Positions 36,309 to 40,317 of a stretch of DNA of 40,317 bases are shown here, one piece after another; positions within the stretch are counted from its first letter, which is position 1; each line of letters opens with the position of its first letter. The notes under the pieces are model-generated. The model did not search any database and was not told the DNA's origin. It saw only the letters and a program-made list of their open reading frames with translations. Made by a program: the position numbers and the translations under genes. Origin of the DNA: Betaproteobacteria bacterium HGW-Betaproteobacteria-12 (GTDB taxonomy: Bacteria > Pseudomonadota > Gammaproteobacteria > Burkholderiales > Rhodocyclaceae); assembly GCA_002842345.1 (NCBI GenBank), contig PHCU01000019.1:1-40317 (forward strand), written 5' to 3'.

Positions 36309-38243
36309 TCAAAGCCCCTCCCTGGGTTCCTTCGGCAGGCTGAGCAACACCCGGCTGCCCTCGCCAATGCGCGAGACAATACGGCATTCGCCGCCGACGC
36401 GGTGCGCCCGTTCACGCATGATCTTCAGTCCGACGTGGCGCTCGGAGCGGACATTCGGCTCATTCTCGGTATCGAAGCCGACGCCGTTGTCGCAGACTTC
36501 GATCTCGGTACGCGTCGGCTCGCGGCGCAGGGTCAGCTGCACCTGGCTGGCCTTGGCATGCTTGCGGATATTGGATAGCGATTCCTGGATGATATGCATG
36601 ATCTGGATTTCGTTTTCCGGCGCCAGCGGCGCCCCCCGGCCGATCTGCTCGAAACGGGTGGCAATGCCGGTCTGGCCTTCGAATTTTTCCAGCGCCGAGG
36701 TGATCGCCGAATCGAGATCGGATTGCAGTACCCGGGTACGGAAATGCACCAGCAGTTCGCGCACGTCGTCGTAGCTTTCCTGCACCCCCTCGCGCAACTG
36801 CCCGGCCGTCTGCAGCGCTTCCTCGTGCCGCCCCTTGCGCAGCGAATCCTGCAGCAACTGCACCTGGATATTGAGGAAGGCCAGGCCCTGGGCGATCGAA
36901 TCGTGCAGTTCCTGGGCCAGCAGGTTGCGCTCCTCGGAGACGGCCAGTTCCATCTCGCGCGACTTCAGGCGCTGGTTCTCGATGGCAACGCCGAGGTGCT
37001 GACCGAGCGTCTCCAGCAGATGTCTTTCCTGGCTGGAAATCGGATGGGTGTCGCGGAAATACAGGTTATAGACCCCGAGCCGCTGCTTGCCATGGACGAT
37101 GCTGAAGGCCGTCGCCGTGGCGAAACCCTCGCGGATGCAACTGCCAAGTTTCATGCCGCGCGGCGGATTAATGGTATCGAACACCGCCGGCATGCCGCTC
37201 TGGATGACTTCGCCGCACAGGCATTCGCCGCAGTTCAGCTCGCTCTCGCGCGCCAGAAACTCCTCGGACAGGCCCTCGTGGGTGACCAGATAGAGTTTCT
37301 GTGAATCCGGCATGTACAGGCGCACGGCGCCGGCATCGGCGCCCAGGGCTGACTTGATCTGCTCGAGAAAACTCTGGCAGAGCACATCCAGTTGCACCGG
37401 CTCGGCCAGCAGCGAGGTCGCCCCGTACAGAATGCCCAGCTCGCGATTGCGCTGCTCGAGGTTGCGCGTTTCCGCGGCGACCCGCTGCTCCAGCGTCGCA
37501 TACACCGACTGCAGGTGGCCGGCCATCTGGTTGAAGCCGCGCGCCAGCCCGCCCAGTTCGTCGTCGCTGGTTTCCGGCAGGCGAACGCCCAGATCGTTGC
37601 CGGTCATCCGCCGCATGCCGGCATTCAGCACATCGACCGGGCGAATCACCAGGCGGAAGAAGAAACGGATCAGCAGCAGCGTGCCGATGACGGCAAGAAT
37701 GACGAGCAAGCCCTGAACGGTGCGCAGCAGATGGGTGTCGCCGGCGTAGCTGCGCTCCATGGCCAGCACCAGCTCGTTGATGCGGCTGACGAAGGGCTCC
37801 AGTTCGCGATCCAGCTGGCTCAGGACAATTTCGCGCTGGTCGGCGCTACCGGTCTGAAAGGCCTCCACCAGCGGCCGCAGGTCGGCCAGCCACGCGGTCT
37901 GAACATTGAGCAGCAGGCGATGCACGTCGCCGTCGCGCGGCGCCGCCAGCGGCCGCCGCGGATCACCCCGCTGCAGGTCGTTCAGTACCGCGTCGAAACG
38001 TTCGGTTTCCAGCGTCAGGCGCTCGACCAGCTGAGGGTCCGGCGCCTTGACCAGGCGCGACATCAGCAAGGCGATGCGGTACGTCCGCATGCGCTGGCTG
38101 CCGGCATCGTTGATTGCCGCCGCGACGCCTTCCAGTTGCCAGGAAATGAGCAGCGTCAGGCTGATCGCCGCGGTAACCGCCAGCAGAAAGGCGACCAGCG
38201 TGCCGACGATCTTGCGCGAGAGCTTGCCCGGGTTGGCCAGCAT
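36309..38243 (-). CDS. narX: Nitrate/nitrite sensor histidine kinase NarX
   Basis: A 644-residue membrane kinase. First transmembrane helix at about 13-36; periplasmic sensor with the nitrate P-box AAINDAGSQRMRTYRI (42-57); second helix about 178-200; HAMP about 200-250; a GAF-like central module with Cys338, Cys341, Cys343 and Cys369; HisKA_3 with phospho-acceptor His447 (ELHDSIAQG); and a HATPase domain with Asn558 and DNGVGFD. This is the full NarX/NarQ layout. It phosphorylates NarL in response to nitrate and nitrite. Its own promoter candidate lies at 38270-38298. Confidence 0.93.
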   Translation of the reverse strand: MLANPGKLSRKIVGTLVAFLLAVTAAISLTLLISWQLEGVAAAINDAGSQRMRTYRIALLMSRLVKAPDPQLVERLTLETERFDAVLNDLQRGDPRRPLAAPRDGDVHRLLLNVQTAWLADLRPLVEAFQTGSADQREIVLSQLDRELEPFVSRINELVLAMERSYAGDTHLLRTVQGLLVILAVIGTLLLIRFFFRLVIRPVDVLNAGMRRMTGNDLGVRLPETSDDELGGLARGFNQMAGHLQSVYATLEQRVAAETRNLEQRNRELGILYGATSLLAEPVQLDVLCQSFLEQIKSALGADAGAVRLYMPDSQKLYLVTHEGLSEEFLARESELNCGECLCGEVIQSGMPAVFDTINPPRGMKLGSCIREGFATATAFSIVHGKQRLGVYNLYFRDTHPISSQERHLLETLGQHLGVAIENQRLKSREMELAVSEERNLLAQELHDSIAQGLAFLNIQVQLLQDSLRKGRHEEALQTAGQLREGVQESYDDVRELLVHFRTRVLQSDLDSAITSALEKFEGQTGIATRFEQIGRGAPLAPENEIQIMHIIQESLSNIRKHAKASQVQLTLRREPTRTEIEVCDNGVGFDTENEPNVRSERHVGLKIMRERAHRVGGECRIVSRIGEGSRVLLSLPKEPREGL

Positions 38244-38269
38244 TCAGTTGTCCAGAGGAAAATTGGCTC

Positions 38270-38298
38270 AACATAGCGCCCCGCCGAGCTAAAAGCAA
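38270..38298 (-). promoter_or_regulatory. Candidate sigma-70 promoter for narXL
   Basis: On the minus strand TTGCTT (38298-38293) and TATGTT (38275-38270) are 17 bases apart, predicting a start near 38263 and a leader of about 20 bases to the narX ATG. I found no clear FNR or NarL heptamer in this short region. Confidence 0.5.
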
Positions 38299-38353
38299 AG
38301 GGCGAAATCAAAAAATCCGCAGGTCGGGAATGCCGGCGGCCAGGTGCCGTCAA

Positions 38354-38385
38354 CAAAAAAGCCCGCCGTACGAATACGGCGGGCT
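38354..38385 (-). terminator. Intrinsic terminator of the nitrate transporter operon
   Basis: An 11-base-pair stem, AGCCCGCCGTA (38360-38370) with its complement at 38375-38385, loop CGAA, followed on the minus strand by a T-run. It lies 18 bases past the double-ATPase stop and separates it from narXL. Confidence 0.88.
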
Positions 38386-38403
38386 GATGTCGGCTCCTGA
38401 TGC

Positions 38404-40155
38404 TCAGGCGTGGTCGCACTCGGCCAGGAAGGTCAGCAGTTCCTCACGCAGGCGGTAGTAGTCCGGGTGTTCGAGCAGCATCTTGCGCGAACGCGGGCGC
38501 GGCAGGTCGACTTCGAGAATCTTGCCAACCTTGGCCCGTGGGCCATTGGTCATCATCACCACGCGGTCGGCGAGCAGGATGGCCTCGTCGACGTCGTGGG
38601 TGATGACCATGGCGGTCAGCTTCTCGCGGCTCCAGACATCCATCAGCACTTCCTGCAGCTCCCAGCGGGTCAGCGAGTCGAGCATGCCGAACGGCTCGTC
38701 GAGCAGCAGCAGCTTGGGCGACAGCGCGAAGGCGCGGGCAATGCCGACCCGCTGCTTCATGCCGTTCGACAATTCCGCCGCCTTCTTGTCCAGCGAATCG
38801 GCCAGGCCGACGCGACTCAGGAAGTGGGTGACGATGTCGCGCCGCTCGGCCTTGGTGGCGTGCGGATAGACCTGTTCGACACCGAGCGCCACGTTGTCGT
38901 AGGCCGTCAGCCAGGGAATCAGGCTCGGTGCCTGGAAGACGATGCCGCGATCCGGACCGGCCGAATCGATTTCCCGATTGTCGAGCAGGACGACGCCTTC
39001 GCTGATCTCGTTAAGCCCGGCGACCATCGACAGCACCGTGGACTTGCCGCAGCCGGAGTGGCCGATGACCGAGACGAATTCGCCCTTCTTCATGCGCAGG
39101 TCGAATTTCTCGACGACGGTCAGCGGCCCCTTCTTGGTCGGATAGATCTTCGACACCTGCGAGAACTCGACGTAGCGGTCGTAGTGCGGCAAGGTCTTGA
39201 CGTCGACATCCTTGGTCGCGCCGGGACGCAACTGCGCCAAAGCTTCCGCATATTCGGTGCTGGTGTTCGGCAGCACCTTGGGCAGCGGCACGACGTTGCT
39301 CGCGTCACCCGACTGTTCGGCGCCGACTTTCATCAGGTACTCGGTGACCTCCTTGCGCAGACGCTTGAATTCCGGGTCGTGATTCATCGCCGTGCGGTCG
39401 CGCGGCCGCGCCAGGCGGACCTCGAATTCCGGCCCGAAAGTCGCCCCCGGCCCCGGGTTCAGCGGAATGATGCGATCGGCCATCAACAGGCCTTCGTCGA
39501 CGTCGTTGGTGATCAGGATGACGGTCTTCTTCTCCTGTTCCCAGATGCGCAGGATTTCATCCTGCAGGTTGCCCCGGGTCAGCGCGTCGAGCGCCGACAG
39601 CGGCTCGTCGAGCAACAGGATTTCCGGATTGGCCGACAGGGCCCGCGCCACATTGACCCGCTGGCGCATGCCGCCGGACAACTCGGCCGGGCGCCGGTCG
39701 ACGGCGTGCGTCAGGCCGACCATCTCGATGTATTTCTCGGTCCGTGCCTGACGTTCGGCCGCCGACAGATCGGGAAAGATCTGGTCGACCGCCAGGGCCA
39801 CGTTCTGGCGCACGGTCATCCATGGCATCAGCGAATAGTTCTGGAAGACGACGCCGCGATCCGGGCCGGGGCCACCCACCGGCTGGCCCTTGAGGCGGAT
39901 ATCGCCGCGGTCGGCGGCGATCAGGCCGGCGATCAACGAAATCAGCGTCGTCTTGCCGCTGCCGGAGAAGCCGACAATGGCCACGAATTCGCCTTCGCGG
40001 ATGCTCAGGTTGATGTCCTTGAGCACCTCGGTAGTCTGCTTGCCGCTGCCGTACGACTTCGACAAGCCGGTGATTTCGAGGAAGGCCGCTTCAGCCTCCA
40101 TCTCGACCACCGGCGCGGGCACCAGCATTTCTTCCTTCATGACGGGGAGTCCCAT
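38404..40155 (-). CDS. Nitrate-type ABC transporter, fused double ATP-binding subunit
   Basis: A 583-residue protein with two ABC ATPase domains in one chain. First (about 25-255): Walker [10 protein letters not shown], signature LSGGMRQR, Walker B LLLDEP, H-loop position Asn217 (ITND). Second (about 328-560): GHSGCGKST, signature [15 protein letters not shown]-loop His520 (ITHD). A polar linker of about 75 residues joins them. It resembles NrtC and NrtD joined, without the solute-binding domain that cyanobacterial NrtC carries. The ATG at 40155 has AGGAG six bases upstream, whereas the ATG at 40161 would sit directly against that site. It should drive nitrate import with the NrtB-like permease. 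Confidence 0.87.
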   Translation of the reverse strand: MGLPVMKEEMLVPAPVVEMEAEAAFLEITGLSKSYGSGKQTTEVLKDINLSIREGEFVAIVGFSGSGKTTLISLIAGLIAADRGDIRLKGQPVGGPGPDRGVVFQNYSLMPWMTVRQNVALAVDQIFPDLSAAERQARTEKYIEMVGLTHAVDRRPAELSGGMRQRVNVARALSANPEILLLDEPLSALDALTRGNLQDEILRIWEQEKKTVILITNDVDEGLLMADRIIPLNPGPGATFGPEFEVRLARPRDRTAMNHDPEFKRLRKEVTEYLMKVGAEQSGDASNVVPLPKVLPNTSTEYAEALAQLRPGATKDVDVKTLPHYDRYVEFSQVSKIYPTKKGPLTVVEKFDLRMKKGEFVSVIGHSGCGKSTVLSMVAGLNEISEGVVLLDNREIDSAGPDRGIVFQAPSLIPWLTAYDNVALGVEQVYPHATKAERRDIVTHFLSRVGLADSLDKKAAELSNGMKQRVGIARAFALSPKLLLLDEPFGMLDSLTRWELQEVLMDVWSREKLTAMVITHDVDEAILLADRVVMMTNGPRAKVGKILEVDLPRPRSRKMLLEHPDYYRLREELLTFLAECDHA

Positions 40156-40170
40156 ATCCATCTCCTTGAC

Positions 40171-40317
40171 CTAGCTGGCTTCGCCGAAGCTGACCAGTTG
40201 CTGCAGGGTGGCCATCAGGCGGTCGAGCAGGAAGCCGACGAAACCGATGGTGAACACGGCGACCATGATGCGGCCGAGCGAGTGCGAGCTGCCGTTCTGG
40301 AACTCATCCCAGACGAA
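40171..40317 (-). CDS. nrtB: Nitrate-type ABC transporter permease, C-terminal end
   Basis: The last 48 codons of a permease; the start is outside the window. The peptide contains [10 protein letters not shown], then a transmembrane helix ([19 protein letters not shown]) and the end [12 protein letters not shown]. This matches the conserved end of NrtB/SsuC/TauC permeases (IGLVGLLLDRL pattern). It lies 15 bases before the start of the double ATPase on the same strand. Nitrate as substrate is inferred from the narXL neighbour; sulfonate or cyanate transport remains possible. Confidence 0.8.
   Translation of the reverse strand, partial: FVWDEFQNGSSHSLGRIMVAVFTIGFVGFLLDRLMATLQQLVSFGEAS

Overview
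The window looks like a chromosomal stretch of a high-GC (roughly 60-65%, estimated by eye) betaproteobacterium, most likely of the Rhodocyclales (Azonexus/Dechloromonas type). The taxonomic call is inferred from gene orders I recognise (fimV-truA-trpF-trpB-trpA-accD-folC-dedD-cvpA-purF; leuC-lipoprotein-leuD-leuB-asd; narXL beside a nitrate ABC transporter), not from a search. There is no insertion sequence, phage gene, CRISPR array or rRNA. Coding density is very high and no gap between genes exceeds about 260 bases.

Region 1 (1-18756) is almost entirely on the minus strand. Read in its own direction it runs: a CBS-domain protein, aroC, a small DUF465/YdcH protein, an MFS transporter, then leuC, an entericidin-like lipoprotein, leuD, leuB and asd (leucine and aspartate-family synthesis), ending at a strong hairpin terminator. 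fimV follows with its own promoter and terminator. After that comes a tightly packed series: an EcfT/CbiQ-like membrane protein, truA, trpF, trpB, trpA, accD, folC, dedD, cvpA and the first 14 codons of purF. Most junctions in this series overlap by 1 to 14 bases, so translational coupling is likely. The only sizeable gap, folC-accD, holds an inverted-repeat cluster.

Region 2 (19012-25105) is mixed: an HTH regulator with palindromes upstream, a COG0731-like radical SAM enzyme divergent from queD, a patatin-like phospholipase that probably starts at TTG, tRNA-Ser(UGA), a Bax-inhibitor-1/YccA membrane protein, rlmD, an unrecognised 158-residue protein and a tiny Ala/Pro-rich lipoprotein.

Region 3 (25200-29204, minus) is housekeeping: accA, tilS (lacking the usual C-terminal domain), dapA and bamC. 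Region 4 (29386-35158) holds two HDOD-domain signalling proteins on either side of gloC, an ABC-F ATPase (uup), tRNA-Arg(CCU) and a spermidine-synthase-like protein.

Region 5 (35155-40317) points to nitrate sensing and uptake: a small conserved-looking protein with an unusual leader, the NarX/NarL two-component system, a fused double-ATPase subunit of a nitrate-type ABC transporter, and the C-terminal end of its permease. No clearly new defence or mobile system is visible. The most unusual items are the leader RNA at 35186-35283, the eleven-residue-repeat lipoprotein within the leu cluster, the asymmetric fused nitrate ATPase, the radical SAM/queD pair and the orphan EcfT-like gene.
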